Below are positions 42,959 through 55,700 of a stretch of DNA of 64,000 nt, in pieces. The DNA lies in NCBI GenBank assembly GCA_005656395.1, contig SRSI01000079.1, positions 2,046,001 to 2,110,000 of the forward strand, written 5' to 3'. Within the stretch, counting starts at the first letter, position 1. The number at the start of each line of letters is the position of its first letter. This stretch comes from Strongyloides papillosus (lineage: Eukaryota; Nematoda; Chromadorea; Rhabditida; Strongyloididae). Under the pieces are notes generated by a model. It was given only the letters and a program-made list of their open reading frames with translations, was not told the origin of the DNA and did no database searches. Position numbers and translations under genes: made by a program.

Positions 42959-45900
42959 ATGGAAAGAAATATTTTTTTGATATTTTTATCGTTATCATTA
43001 ATAAATATATTATCTGCTAGTGAAATTAATGAAGGTCATTGTCCATTAGTATTTAACGTTAAAAAATATCATATCAAGGAAATATCAAAAGTGGATTCAT
43101 ATTTTGTAAAGTATGTTTTGAATTATAAAGAAATAAAGTTGTTTTATTTTTTTTAATTGTTTTTTAGTTTTAATATCACATCAATAGATGAGTGTGCCAA
43201 ATTTTGTGGTAAACGACATTTTTGTAGAACAGCTGATTATAATCCAATTGAAAAAAGTTGTTCAATATCATACAAAGAAACATTGAATTGTTATACAAAT
43301 TATGAAAGATTTTCATCATACCAAATTGATACAAAAAGAATAGACAAATATATATATAGGATAAGTTGTGCTAATTATTGTGATTCAAAATTCAATTCAA
43401 ATCCTCATTCACATGAAAAGACTCAAGAATATAAGGATGCTATTAATTCGATAAATGGAAATGAAGAATTTGGTAAATATCTAAATAAAATACCTGAAAT
43501 AATTTTAGAATTACAAAGAAAATTAGGTAGTGATACAAAAATTCATACACAATTAATACCGGTTGAAAGAAAAATTGAAGAGAAAATAAGAGAAATTGAT
43601 CATAAAAATGGTAGTTTAACAAGACAGGTACAAAAAGTTGAAACGGAAATTAAAGAAGTAAAAGGTCAACTAATTAAGATGGGACAACTTGATGGTGAAA
43701 TTGAAGAAAAAGTAAAAGGAATTATAGAGTATGTTGAGAAGGATAATGACAAAGAGGTTAATGTTTTGTCAGATAATTTATCTAAAAGTTTTGATAATGA
43801 TATTGTAAATAAAATCCCAACAATGAAAAGTTTTAGAGTTGTTTCTGATGATGTTCCACTACCAATTCAAAGATATCCGAAAATGAGAGGTGTTAGAACA
43901 GAAGTTAGAGGTGATTCAATAACATTTGATTTGCCAAATGAACCAGTTGTTATTAATGGAAGAGTTGTTGGTTATCAAGAGAAATCTGATAAAGATGGTA
44001 ATAGCGTGGATGTATTTTATAACAGTAAAGAATATAATTCTCATGAATTTACTTATTCAAGTAAAGAAAATATTGATGCAAATAATGCCGTAGAGTATTG
44101 TTATAGAGTTATCAATGAACAGGAATTGATGTATGCTGGATATAAAACATTAGAACAAATTTCACTTAATGAATGTAGATGTGCTTGTGCCGAGTCATGG
44201 CTTACAATGAATGATCCAGTATGTTTAAGTATACAATATTTTAAAGAGACTTCAAAATGTATTTTAAATAAAGGTGATCATCATGGAAGATATGATCTTG
44301 TTTATAATCCAAAGACTGTTTATTATCATACATCATGTACTAGAGAAGGTAAAAAGAAATGTAATTAATTTTAATTAATGTTTTTTTAGTTTTTCTTTCA
44401 ACAGTTAAGTCAATATGTAATTTTACATTAGGATCACCGAAAGATACAACTACACTTGCTCCAATTAATGATAATAATAGTAATGTTAAATCAGATAAAG
44501 ATGAAAAAGAAGAAGTTGATTCTATAATGGTGTCATCTAAAAAAACATCAGATGAATGTTTTGAAGTTATTCCGGGATACAATATGATTGGTGTTACAGG
44601 TGGAATGGAAAGTAATGTTACCTTGGAGGAATGTAAATGTTTTTGTGCACATGGAAAAACATTAAATAGACATAAGTTTCAATGTCTTTCAGCAACATAT
44701 TTCCATGATCAAAGAGATTGTTTATTGAATATTGCTGATAAAGAAATAAAACCTAAAGGATTTGTTAAGAATTACGCAAAAAATTATAGAGTTTCATATA
44801 TTGGGATGACATGTCCATTTAGTAAATATCTTACAGATGTTTTCGAAGATTTTAATCTCCATAAATGTAGGATAGATGATTATGAAGAAAGAAAAAATAA
44901 TAATAATAATAGTGAAGAAGAAGAAGTTTTAGATGTAAAAACAAAGAATACAGATGATTGTTTTACAGAGATGCCAAGTTATGTACTAGAGGGAACTGCT
45001 ATGGCATTAGAAACTAATGTTACAATTGATGAATGCAAATGTTATTGTATTGATTCTGAGAATAGATATGGAATCATTTGCCAGAGTCTTCAATATTATT
45101 ATGACTCAAGTACATGCCTATTAAATAATGAAAATAAAGATTCGAATCCAGAAAAATTCAGTCATAATAGATTATCGGATACCTCACATAGTTATTTCCA
45201 TTTTTCATGCCATTCTCAGAAAATCTTTTTATCTTCATACGTAGAACAGACTTGTACAAATATTTTAGATCAAAAATTGCCTAAGGTAGAATTGAAAGAT
45301 GAAATGAACAAAAAAGTTGATGGTGATTTAAGCCATGATTCTCGTTTATCATATTCAGATATTAATAAACATGATAAAGAAGATAAGATTATTCAATTAA
45401 TATCAAATGATGAAATCAAAAAACATGTTATTACATCAACGCCAAATAACTATCTTGCTTCTGATAATAAAATGATAAATAAGGAAGAAAGTAAAGTACC
45501 AAAAACATCTAATAAACCAGTTTTAGAAACGTTTACACAATCACCTAACAATGGTAATGATAATGCAAATTATGAAGAAAACGAAAAAACATTTGAAAAT
45601 AATGAAATTGACTTAGATGATTCAGAGGAAGATGATAATGAAATCACAACAACAACAACAGAATACCCATTAACGACTGTTGGTGATTCATCAGAAACTG
45701 AAATAACAACAACAACAGGAACAGATGAAGAAAGTTTAACAAAACCGCTAGACAATATAGGACCATGCTCCTATAACGCATTATACAATCGCTTGTTTAA
45801 TGGAAATAAACTAATAAAACGTGTCGAAGTAGATTCAGCAGTTCAATGTTTCAAGTATTGTCATATTAATAATTGTAGATCTGCAAATTTAATGCTTTCA

Positions 45901-46038
45901 ACAGGAAGTGGAAGAATTTGTGAGTTATATAAAGATTCAATAGTAGATTATAGACGTTCAGATATCCTCGAATTTGCTCGTGGCGGAGCACATTTTGATA
46001 CTATAAAATGCCAAGTAAAAGGAAAAATTAGTAATTAA
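42959..46038 (+). CDS. Secreted multi-PAN/Apple domain protein
   Basis: Three exons (42959-43110, 43168-44348, 44390-46038) with introns of 57 and 41 nt give 993 aa. A signal peptide (MERNIFLIFLSLSLINILSAS) is followed by a PAN/Apple module (residues about 25-115), a coiled-coil-prone charged stretch (about 145-260), three further cysteine modules with the repeated pattern ECxCxCA/FCA...C...CxLN (at about 365-460, 520-610, 660-755), an acidic linker with Thr-rich segments (TTTTTE, TTTTG) likely O-glycosylated, and a last PAN module (CFKYCHINNCRSANL ... CELY) near 915-985. PAN modules bind proteins or carbohydrates; such proteins occur in nematode apical matrix and secretions. No transmembrane segment is seen. 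The orthologue is not identified. Confidence 0.82.
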
Positions 46039-46122
46039 TTTATTTAACATAATAATTCAACTTTTTTTTTGAAATTTTTGCACAATATGTGTTATTTATT
46101 TAATCTCAATAAAAAAAACTAT

Positions 46123-47164
46123 CTAATCTTTCTTTTTATCACTTTTCTTGAAGCTTAAAACTTCTGAAAAAACTAATGTTCCACTAAATACAAGAAATGC
46201 TCCAATCCAGTGAGTTGTTGTGAAAGGGTTTTTGAACAAAAATATTGAAACTAGTAGAGAAAGGAATTTTCTTAATGTTACAACTAATGTTACTGTTAAT
46301 GAATCTGTAACAGAATTCAATTTATAAACAAATGTTATACAAATATATTGAAGGAAACAAGCACCAAGTAGGTCAATCCATGCTTTTGGTATTCCAAATA
46401 CGGGTTCTGTGGATGAAAGAATTTGAATGTTAGTTGTAATGTCATTATACATAAATAGGAATATTGGTAGTGAAAGACCGTGAATTACGAATTTAGCTTC
46501 ATCGGGATGTTTACCATATGTTTTATATAATTTTTCTTGAAATATAGCTAACAAAGATGAAGCAATTAAAGCAACTGTCAACATAATTATTCCAATAAAT
46601 AATTCTGTTTGTTTTTGAGAACCTCCCTCATCTTTAGCATCATGTGAGGATGAAGCATTTGTTGCCAAAGTACAAATAATGATTCCAATAGTTATAGCAA
46701 ATACAGATAAATATTTTTTTAGAGTGTATTGACGTCCCATTAGAAGTCTATTCATTATTAATGTTGATAAAAGTGACCCCTGAATTATTTTAAAAGTTTA
46801 ATTAAACATAATTATAACTTACAGATCTAAAAATTATATGCAAAGGTACAGGAACATGAAAGTTTAATGCTTGATTATTTATAACATTTACAAAAAAGAA
46901 CATTGAAACAACAGGAATGTATCCTTTAATAGGAATCTTATTTTTTACTGTAAAAAATTTTGAAGTAAAAATTAAACCTTCCAAAAATACGAATAAAAAA
47001 CTTGAAAATGTGTATAAATTCATTGAACTTGGAATCTCCCTATAGTGGTAATTAGAATTTTCAGTGAAAATAGAAAATTTAACTTACTTAGCTAAAGATT
47101 CAACAAAATACATGCATCCCATACATCCTCCTAGAGCTCCACAAATTATAGGAAGAGAAGACAT
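46123..47164 (-). CDS. Nucleotide-sugar transporter, SLC35B4-like
   Basis: Three exons: 47088-47164, 46823-47039 and 46123-46779, with introns of 48 and 43 nt. The 316-aa product is a ten-segment drug/metabolite-transporter fold. Diagnostic blocks are VPLHIIFRSGSLLST, LAIFQEKLYKTYGKHPDEAKF, SLTVTLVVTLRKFLSLL and NPFTTTHWIGAFLVFSGT, which match SLC35B4, carrier of UDP-xylose and UDP-GlcNAc into the ER/Golgi lumen. The C-terminal KKKD fits a dilysine ER-retrieval signal. Its stop is 84 bp from the stop of the plus-strand PAN gene (convergent). Substrate specificity is inferred from the family. Confidence 0.9.
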
Positions 47165-47721
47165 AATTAGGAATTAACAAAATTATCAATTTAATTTTCA
47201 AAATTCTGAAATAAATTTATGATATCAGTTGCTTATATATTTACACAAAGAAATTACGATAAAATTATTATTTTAATACATTGATAAGAAATACACTCTC
47301 TATCGAGAAAATAAAAATGGCTAGAAAAACATAACTTTGTAACAATATTTTACACTTATGTTCTAAATCAGCACTTTTGCAGATAAAAATGGAGAAAAAT
47401 ATATGGTTACATTATACAAAAAAAAACTTTATAAATATTAATAATTTCTTCTTTCATAAATTAGAATTTTGTATATCGTAGGATTAATGGTATATTAATT
47501 TTCAAGGTTACATATGATAGAGATGTAGAATTATGACTTGGCATCAAATTAAATTATCACTTAAATTATGGAAGAGGTTAAAGTATTTGGAAATACTTTT
47601 TATTAGATCAATCTTATCAAGTAGTAAATGGCGTACATCAACTAAAGAATAAATAATATTACAAACTACAATAGAAAGTTTTCATTTACTTTTAGGCAAT
47701 CAATGAATTATATAATTAAAG
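47165..47721. promoter_or_regulatory. Divergent promoter region, SLC35B4-like / PEX1
   Basis: 557 bp separate the two divergently oriented starts (47164 minus and 47722 plus). The sequence is AT-rich with no recognised element, but must contain the 5' regulatory regions of both genes. Confidence 0.45.
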
Positions 47722-50700
47722 ATGTCTAATATTTTAGCTATTATTTCTTTTCATAATCAATCAAATTCTAATGGTATTTTATCACTAGATAGAATTAATA
47801 TTAATGTTAGTTACATAATATTTAAAAAATAATAACTATATTTTAGAATATTAATGGAAACTTTATTGGTACATATAGAATAAGAAATGAAAGTAGAAGT
47901 CTTGTTTTAAATGTCTACTCTATCGATAACAGTGAAAGGAAATATTTACTTCATGGTAGTAATTGTTACCTTAACATAAATTCAATAATAGGAAATATTT
48001 ATGGTTTCAAAGATGAAGAATTTGTAGAAATGGAATTTATTGGAGTAAATGATTTAATTAATGCAAAAAATGTTGTTTTGGTTCCTAAAACTGAAAATGA
48101 TTATAAAATTATTGATGAAACATCATCGTTAATAGAAGAAATATTTCTAGATCAAATAAATGTTCTTGAGAATAATCAAGAATTGATATTATGGGTTCAG
48201 GACAATTTATATGTTACGATGATTGTTAAAAATATTGAAGCTGATTGTATATCAAAGAATAATGTTTATAGATTAAATAATACTACACAAGTAATTGTTG
48301 AAGTAAATAAGAAAAATGAAGATAATAAAAAAGTAGAAAATGATAATGATAGCTATTTTGATAATAATTTACTAAAGATTAACCAAAAAACATTGAAAGA
48401 TAAAGTATATAGAATCTTAAATGTACATGATTTATCATACTCAACCATATTAGTCTCTGATGAAAGTATTTCTTATGGGTTGTATATTGTATGTGTTGAT
48501 CATTTGAGTGGTTCATTTGAAGGGTGCTTGAAAAATATTCCTTCTGTTGTACCAAAAGGGCATTGCTTCATTCCAAAACATTTCAATACAAGAGCTTACT
48601 CTAATATTATCATAAACTCCGTGCCATTTAGTAGAATTAAAAAGATTAGTGAAATTACAATCTTATCTAATCAAAACGCAGATATTTTAAGTTTGAAGAA
48701 TAAGAAAAAAGAAATTGAAAGAAAATTAAACACTTTATCAGAATATTCTGCTATTGTAATTAATTGTAATGGAATTTATTTATCAGACAGTCATGAAAAA
48801 ATAGTAATCAGTGAGGAAAATCCATCCAACAGGATTTGTGGGTATTTTTTTACAGATTCATTTCCAAGAATAAGAATAGAACAAACTCTAGATACGTTAA
48901 ATAAAATTGAAGAGAGCGATAGTATTACGAAATATTTAAATTTAAGAGAAGCATTGGATGAAGTAGAATTATTTGAGTATCAAAAAAAGGTAGTAGAAGA
49001 GATTTTAAAGTATTATCAATATATAAATACACCAATAGGATTTTCAAATATAATTTTATTAAAAGGAAAAGATGGGTCAGGAAAAAGTACAATAGTAAAG
49101 CAGTTATCAAAACAATTATTTGATAAAAAGTATATTTTTTCATTGGAAATAGATTGTTTAGATATTAGGAATCAAAAACCAAGTAAGATAATGGAAGAAT
49201 TTCAAAAGAAATTATCATACCTTAAAACAACATATCCATCTCATTTAATAGTAGACAGTTTCGATGCAATAACTTTTAAAGTAAATAATGATGAAGATAA
49301 AATGAGATCAAGAATAAAATTAATCAGGGATTTATTTTATTTAATGAAAAAATCAAGTGTTCCAATTATAATTACCTCATATTCAAATGATTTTATCTCA
49401 CATATTGAAAATGAATGTATTGACCTTTTTTTAGGAGAAATAGATATTCCTCAATTATCTCAGGTTAGTTTTTAATTACTCGAAACCGTTATCTAAAATT
49501 TTAAATATATTCTCATCTTCTTTAACTTCTTCTATCCCTCCATGAATGGTATGTTTTCTTGTTCCAAGTTCATCATTTAATTGTATTGTTAGTTCAATAG
49601 ATTTTCTTGATAACCAACTATGTTTATTTCCAAAAGTCATATAGTATTTTCCTGGTTTATTAAGGTTAATAGATCCTCCTTCATGAACAAGTTTTGCTGA
49701 AATCTTAAGCCACGGGTGTACCATCTCAAGTTTATCTGTATCAATTTTTTCGTGATCATCCTCTTTAATAGTATTTTTGGAATCATAAAATATTCCAAAA
49801 TATACATCACCATCAGTTCTAAAGTACCAACCAAGTTGTTTAGGAGTTTCAATATCTATGCATATAAGTTTATTCTTTCGTGCTCCAACATGTAATTGTT
49901 CAAGAGTAGTTAATATTTTTGGATACTTAGGTTGCCAATATTCATGTTCATGAAGTTTTTTTGCTGGTATACATTTGATATTATCATTTTCACCACCTAA
50001 TGATGATGGAATATGATTTTTATCTACTTCCTCTTTAAGATAATGAAGAAATTTATCATCATGTAATCTGAAACGTTCACTAAATCCAGCAGGCATCATA
50101 GTTTTAGCCAATTTGTACGGAACATGAATCCACTTAGCTATATTTACAATTTCAATTGGTGTAACGAGTTCTGGATAATTTTCATAATGAAATAATTGTG
50201 AATAATAACTTAAAGTACCAGAACTAACAAATAACATAGTAAAAGGATTTATTTCATATCCACTCATGTCAATAACATGCCTTATGGAACTTAATCTACT
50301 TGTTTTTGCTTCTTGTTTATTAACACGCCTTAACATATGTTCAAATTGATAAAATTGTAAAATACATGATTGTGAACTACGCATTCCATGTGCAATTGTA
50401 TCAACAGAAATTGTCGCATATTCAATATACCACATAAGGCGATTTTGTTTATCAATACCATCCGTAATCATTCCTTGTGGCATAAATCTTTTCTTAAAAA
50501 GCATATTCTCTTCAAATGGGATATCTTCTATCTCGTCTAATGATAATGATTGGCGAATTCTTAGATGGTTATTAAGGGTTTCTGTTGCATGTTTGATAAT
50601 TTCTTCTCTCTTCTTGTGAAGTCTTTCAGATGATAAAATGAACCGATAGATATTGAAATCATTATCAAAATTAGGATGAATATTTTCAGTTAATCTTTCT

Positions 50701-52383
50701 TTAACCTCTTTAATAAGTTTTTTACTTTCTTCGGATAGTGGTTCGCCAAATAAAGTAGATACACCCTTAGTCATGCTGTCTATAAAAATAAAAACATTAT
50801 ATATTTACTGTTAAAATGATAAAATATTGAATATATATAATTGTAATATGTATTGTGAACAGGATTATTTCAAAATAAATAGATGTACCAATCTTTATAT
50901 TTTATTGTTAGTATTAAATGTATCTGTACTTTACACAATAATCACAAAAGTTTAATATAAGAAAAAAAAAACTTTTATATCATTAACTTTAAATAGTAAA
51001 ATATGTCTCACGCGTAAAAGAATGACATTCTTTTTTTATTATAATTGAAATAATAGATCAGGTTTTTAAAATACTGTTCAAAAATAAGTATTTGATAAAT
51101 TAAAGTTTGATATAATAGAAATAAAAAAATTTGCTTTTATTATATCTAATTAAATAATTAAAAATTTTTTTAGATTGATCAAAGTGATATCTTAATGAAA
51201 TGGTGTGGTGATGATCAATCATCTATATATGATGGTTGGAAAAAAATAGCAAAAAATAGGGATTCCTTTAATTTGTATGATCTTAAAAAATTATCTCAAA
51301 GAATTAAGATTATATCACATATTAATGGTAGGGAGAAATGTATAGAGGTAGATGATATTGAAAAAGGTCTAGAATCTTTGACACAAATAGATAAGATAGC
51401 CTCTAAAAAGATAAGTAATATTGGAAATGACGTTAATTGGGAGGATGTTATTGGAATGGAAGAAGGTAAGAAAATTTTAACTGAAATTATTATTTGGCCA
51501 TCAAAATACAATGAAATATATAAGAATTGCCCTATTAGACTTGGAAGGAGTGCTATTTTATATGGTTATAGTGGGGTCGGAAAAAGTTATTTAGTTAGAG
51601 CATTGATAAAAAAATCTAATCTATATACAATAATTATTAAAGGACCGGAATTGTTATCAAAATATATTGGTAGTAGTGAGGAGAATGTCAGAAAAACATT
51701 TGAGAAAGCAAGACAAAACAAGCCATGCCTTCTTATATTTGAAGAATTTGATGGAATTGCTCCAAGAAGAGGTCACGATTCTACTGGTGTAACTGATCGT
51801 GTTGTAAATCAACTATTAACTGAAATGGATGGTGTTGAAAGTTTAGATGGTGTGTATGTTATTGCGACAACATCTAGAATTGATTTAATAGATCCAGCCC
51901 TTTTAAGACCAGGGAGATTAGACTATAAAATTGAATGTAAATATCCTACACAGGTAATAATAATAACAATAAATATTAATCATAATAATATTTTAGGATG
52001 AAAGAGTATCTTTTTTAAAATTATATATACCAAAAATGGGTATGCATTTTAAAAGTTCTATAAATAATGATGGAAATAATGAAGAGATAGAAAATGACCT
52101 AAATAGTCTAGGAAAACGCATGGTTAATTGGTCATTTGGAGAAATAAAAGGTGCCCTTACAAATACCTATTTTATGGCCTTGAGAAAAGTACAAGATGAT
52201 AGATCAAATAATACAAATATTAAAATAAATGAAGGGGATACAATAATGATAACAAAAATTGATCTTGAAATGGGTATTAAAGAAAGTATCCCAAAAAGGT
52301 TAATGTCATCCCCTAATGAATATAAAAGTTATTTAGGGGAAGGGATTACTTTTAAAACAGGTTCAAGAACAACTTTAGCATAA
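47722..52383 (+). CDS. PEX1: Peroxisome biogenesis AAA ATPase PEX1
   Basis: Four exons (47722-47805, 47847-49463, 51174-51953, 51997-52383) give 955 aa, near the size of nematode PEX1. Introns are 41, 1710 and 43 nt, all phase 0. After an N-terminal adaptor-like region there are two ATPase domains. D1 (about residue 435) has Walker A GKDGSGKST and HLIVDSFDAI. D2 (from about 640) has WEDVIGMEEGKK, Walker A GYSGVGKS, FEEFDGIAPRRGHDSTGVTDRVVNQLLTEMDG (split: FEEFDGIAP, GHDSTGVTDR) and SRIDLIDPALLRPGRLD, the PEX1-type second-region signature. PEX1 with PEX6 pulls the receptor PEX5 off the peroxisome membrane. Walker B of D2 reads LLIFEE where DE is usual. Intron 2 contains a complete antisense Sec14-type gene. 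Confidence 0.9.
49476..50774 (-). CDS. CRAL-TRIO/Sec14 and GOLD domain lipid-transfer protein
   Basis: A single 432-codon exon. The N-terminal CRAL-TRIO-N helices (residues about 15-95) precede a Sec14 lipid-binding domain (RHVIDMSGYEINPFTMLF; YPELVTPIEIVNIAKWIHVPYKLAKTMMP) at about 105-270. The C-terminal GOLD-like beta-sandwich is at about 290-415 (CIDIETPKQLGWYFRTDGDVYFGIF; HEGGSINLNKPGKYYMTFGNKHSW). The family moves phosphatidylinositol or other lipids between membranes. A pyrimidine tract and TATAG lie just before ACAGCATG, a likely spliced-leader acceptor. It lies wholly inside intron 2 of PEX1 on the other strand, with its stop only 12 bp from the PEX1 donor site. Confidence 0.9.
   Translation of the reverse strand: MTKGVSTLFGEPLSEESKKLIKEVKERLTENIHPNFDNDFNIYRFILSSERLHKKREEIIKHATETLNNHLRIRQSLSLDEIEDIPFEENMLFKKRFMPQGMITDGIDKQNRLMWYIEYATISVDTIAHGMRSSQSCILQFYQFEHMLRRVNKQEAKTSRLSSIRHVIDMSGYEINPFTMLFVSSGTLSYYSQLFHYENYPELVTPIEIVNIAKWIHVPYKLAKTMMPAGFSERFRLHDDKFLHYLKEEVDKNHIPSSLGGENDNIKCIPAKKLHEHEYWQPKYPKILTTLEQLHVGARKNKLICIDIETPKQLGWYFRTDGDVYFGIFYDSKNTIKEDDHEKIDTDKLEMVHPWLKISAKLVHEGGSINLNKPGKYYMTFGNKHSWLSRKSIELTIQLNDELGTRKHTIHGGIEEVKEDENIFKILDNGFE
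50775..51173. other. 5' flank of the nested Sec14 gene within PEX1 intron 2
   Basis: About 400 bp of AT-rich sequence that must hold the promoter of the nested gene. The intron ends with the acceptor TTTTTTTAG at 51165-51173. Confidence 0.45.
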
Positions 52384-52736
52384 AAATTAAACACATATTA
52401 ATCAATAATATTTTTATTATTTTTTTAATATAAATTATAAATTTTGATGGATTAGAAAATAAACAAACTTTTTGAGAGATGTCGTATTTGAAGTTTTTAA
52501 AAATAAGATGTAAATCTCTTACATTAAGAAAGAATAAGTTAAATTATTTTTTCTTTCTGAAAGTACAAAAAAAGATAAAAATTTAAAAATATCAAGGTAA
52601 CATAATTTTTTTTATCTTAAGTAAATGTTGAGATTTGTTTTGAAGTTAATAATATTTAAGATCAAATCATCGGCTCCAATTGTTTAAGTTATTATAATGA
52701 TATATATATAATAATGATAGTGAAATAATGTAATAA
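52384..52736. other. Convergent 3' gap between PEX1 and laminin gamma
   Basis: 353 bp with no gene. Short poly-T tracts and AATAAT-type signals are present; a TA-rich dinucleotide run (TATATATATA) lies near 52700. Confidence 0.4.
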
Positions 52737-55700
52737 TTATTTTTGACCTTCTTGTTCTAGGCTGACGATGTTGAAGCATTTCTTGGGAAGGGACTTTTGT
52801 ATCTCCTCAAGGTTTTCTCTTTCACTACGTAGATTTTCTAATTCTGATTTCAACGATATTAAAGTACGATCTTGTTCTTTTTTACGATCTTTTAATGCTT
52901 GTAATTTTGCATCCAATTGACTGGCATTAAAGACACTTTCTGCTTCATCAAGTTTCTTCTCCAATTCACTTAACTCATCGTTATCTACATTATCTAAACT
53001 ATTTAACTGCTCAAGAATTAATTTTACTTTCTCTGTAGCCTTTGATAATGTTCTATTTGCAATTTCTGCCTCATTAGAAGCTAAAGCTGCCATTGTAACA
53101 GCTTTATCTGCCTTATCACTATCACTTTCTGCACCATCTTTAAAGTTATTTAAAGTTACTTCACTTGCAGCAATTGCCTGACGAAGTGTGTTGACTTCTT
53201 CAAGAATAGCAGCAGCTTTCTTCTTTGTTTCATCTGTATTTTCTTTTATTTTTTCTGCCTTTTCAGATATTTCTTTAGCCTCATTTTCGGCAACTGCTGC
53301 CTGTTTTTGTGCTTCTTCAGCATCATATAGAGCATCTCCAATTGCAACAGTTATTATAGATGCCTTCTCTTGAACTTCTGATACTTTTTCCTCAATATCT
53401 TTTATTTTCTTCAATTCCTCCATAGCTTCATCCTTATGTCCATCAACAGTAGCTTGGAAATCTTGTAAAAGTTTTAATGTTTCTTGAGCCTCAGATAATG
53501 TATCATCGGCAACTTTAATAGCCTTCAAAGCTCTTTCTTTAGCTGCATTAACTTCATCAAACAAATCATCATTTTGTTTTTGTTGTCTGTAAGCTCTATT
53601 CAATTCATTACGTGCTTCGGCTTCAAGGTTTTTAATTTCTTCCAAAATGCCTTTGTTATTTTCAATTTCAGTTTTAACATTATTAATAGTTGCTTCAGCA
53701 GCCTCACTAATCCTTTTAGCTTCCTCTTTATACCCTTCAGCATTTATATTTGGTGGTTTAATCTCGAGAACGGCATTTAATATTTCAGCAGCTTGTCTAT
53801 TGGCCTTTGAAGCTTCTTTTTGTTGTTCACCTGCAATAATATTTGTTTGATTAAGAAGATTTTTAGCTTTCTCCAATTTTTCTTGAAGTTTAGCTATTTG
53901 CTTGCTAGTTTCAGAACTTCCAAAAATAGCGTCCTTAGATTCACTTAAAGCAGTTTCGGAGATATTTTTAGCTTGTTCAGAAAGTTTTCTGATCTCATCA
54001 CTGATAGATTCTTGCTTGTTTGCAAGTGTTCTAGCTTCTTGTGCTATATCACTAAGAACTTGTGATTGGTCTCCATATTTCTTTGCAGCTTCCTCGGCCA
54101 ACTCCCATTGAGTAGCACCTTCAGTTTCGAGATATTTTCTTGCAGCATCTAACTCAGATTCTGCTTCATCTTTAATTTTTTTCCATTTTGTAAGGTATTC
54201 TTCACCAACATAGTTAGCTTCTCTAATCTTATTAACAACATTTCCAACTTCTTTAAGCATATCTTCAGCACTATTTAAGTTATTTCTTAAAGTGGAAATT
54301 TGTTGGATGATAATAGAATCATCTCCAAGATTTGTCATAACATCATCATGTGTCTTCTTTACAGCTTTTAATATTTCTTTAACTTTCTTATCAAATTCTT
54401 CATCATTAATTTCAACTGGATTGTCAATAATTTCATTTAATGTTTCATTTAATTTACTGAATTTTCCTCTGTAGTCATTAACTCTTCTTTGAATAAGTGT
54501 ATAACATTCATCACATTGAGGACATCCACCTTGGAGATTATAACGATTTTCAGAACAAACATTACATTGTCTTCCTTCAACGTTATCTTTACATTGACAT
54601 TGTCCATTTTCTTTATCACACTGCATATTCTCACTACCAACTGGATCACATTCACAAAGTTTACATCCTTCTTCACTGAATCCATAATGATAAATATCGC
54701 ATTGATCACATCTTCTACCAGTAACTCCAGGTTTACATTTACATTGTCCTGTTCCAATGTCACAACCGATTCCTAAACTTCCAGTTAAATCACAATCACA
54801 AGATTCACATCCTATTCCAGAAGTTATATTGAAGTAACCTTCTTCACATTTGTCACAATGTTGTCCTTCTACATGTGGTTGACATGAACATTGTCCATTC
54901 TCCTGATTACATTCAAGTACATCATAGTCGACAGATGGTCTAACTGTTCCTTGAGGGAAACAATTACATGATTTACAATCTCCCTTTACCTCACTTAATG
55001 GATTACCCCAAAATCCTGGTTCACATTCTTCACAATTGAAACCACGTGTATTGTAGATACATTTTTTACATTCACCTGTTGTTGTGTCACAGTTTCCAAT
55101 AGAATTAGCATCTATATTATCATTACAATTACATTCTTTACATTCAATTCCTTCACTTGGGTTTCCATAATAACCATCACCACAGAAGTCACATTTTCTT
55201 CCACTATATCCCACGGGACATTCAGTACAGATTATTTCACCATCTGTATGTAGGATACATGGACCATTATCAGGACAATCGCATTTTTGGCAATCATTTG
55301 GTGTTCCTTGAAGAGCGTTACCATACCATCCACGGGCACATCTTTCACATGTAGCACCATCAGTGTTATGTTCACATATACACTCACCAGATTCAGAATC
55401 ACATGAATCGGAATGTCCATTGCAGTCACATTTAACGCATCTAGTAAATGATTCACCAAATTTAATTTCACGTTTATATCCTTCAGCACATGATTCACAA
55501 AACTGACCAACATATTCTTTTGGACATTCACATGTCTCAACCCACCCAGCTGGAGTTGAATCGGTATCTGATGGAGTCATAGTAACTGAACCAAGTGAAA
55601 ATTTAGACAAGAATCCAACATCATTTGGTGTGTATGTTCCACGAATTTTGATTGCAGTAACATTATTAAGGAGACCAATAAAGTCAAGATCATTCATTCT

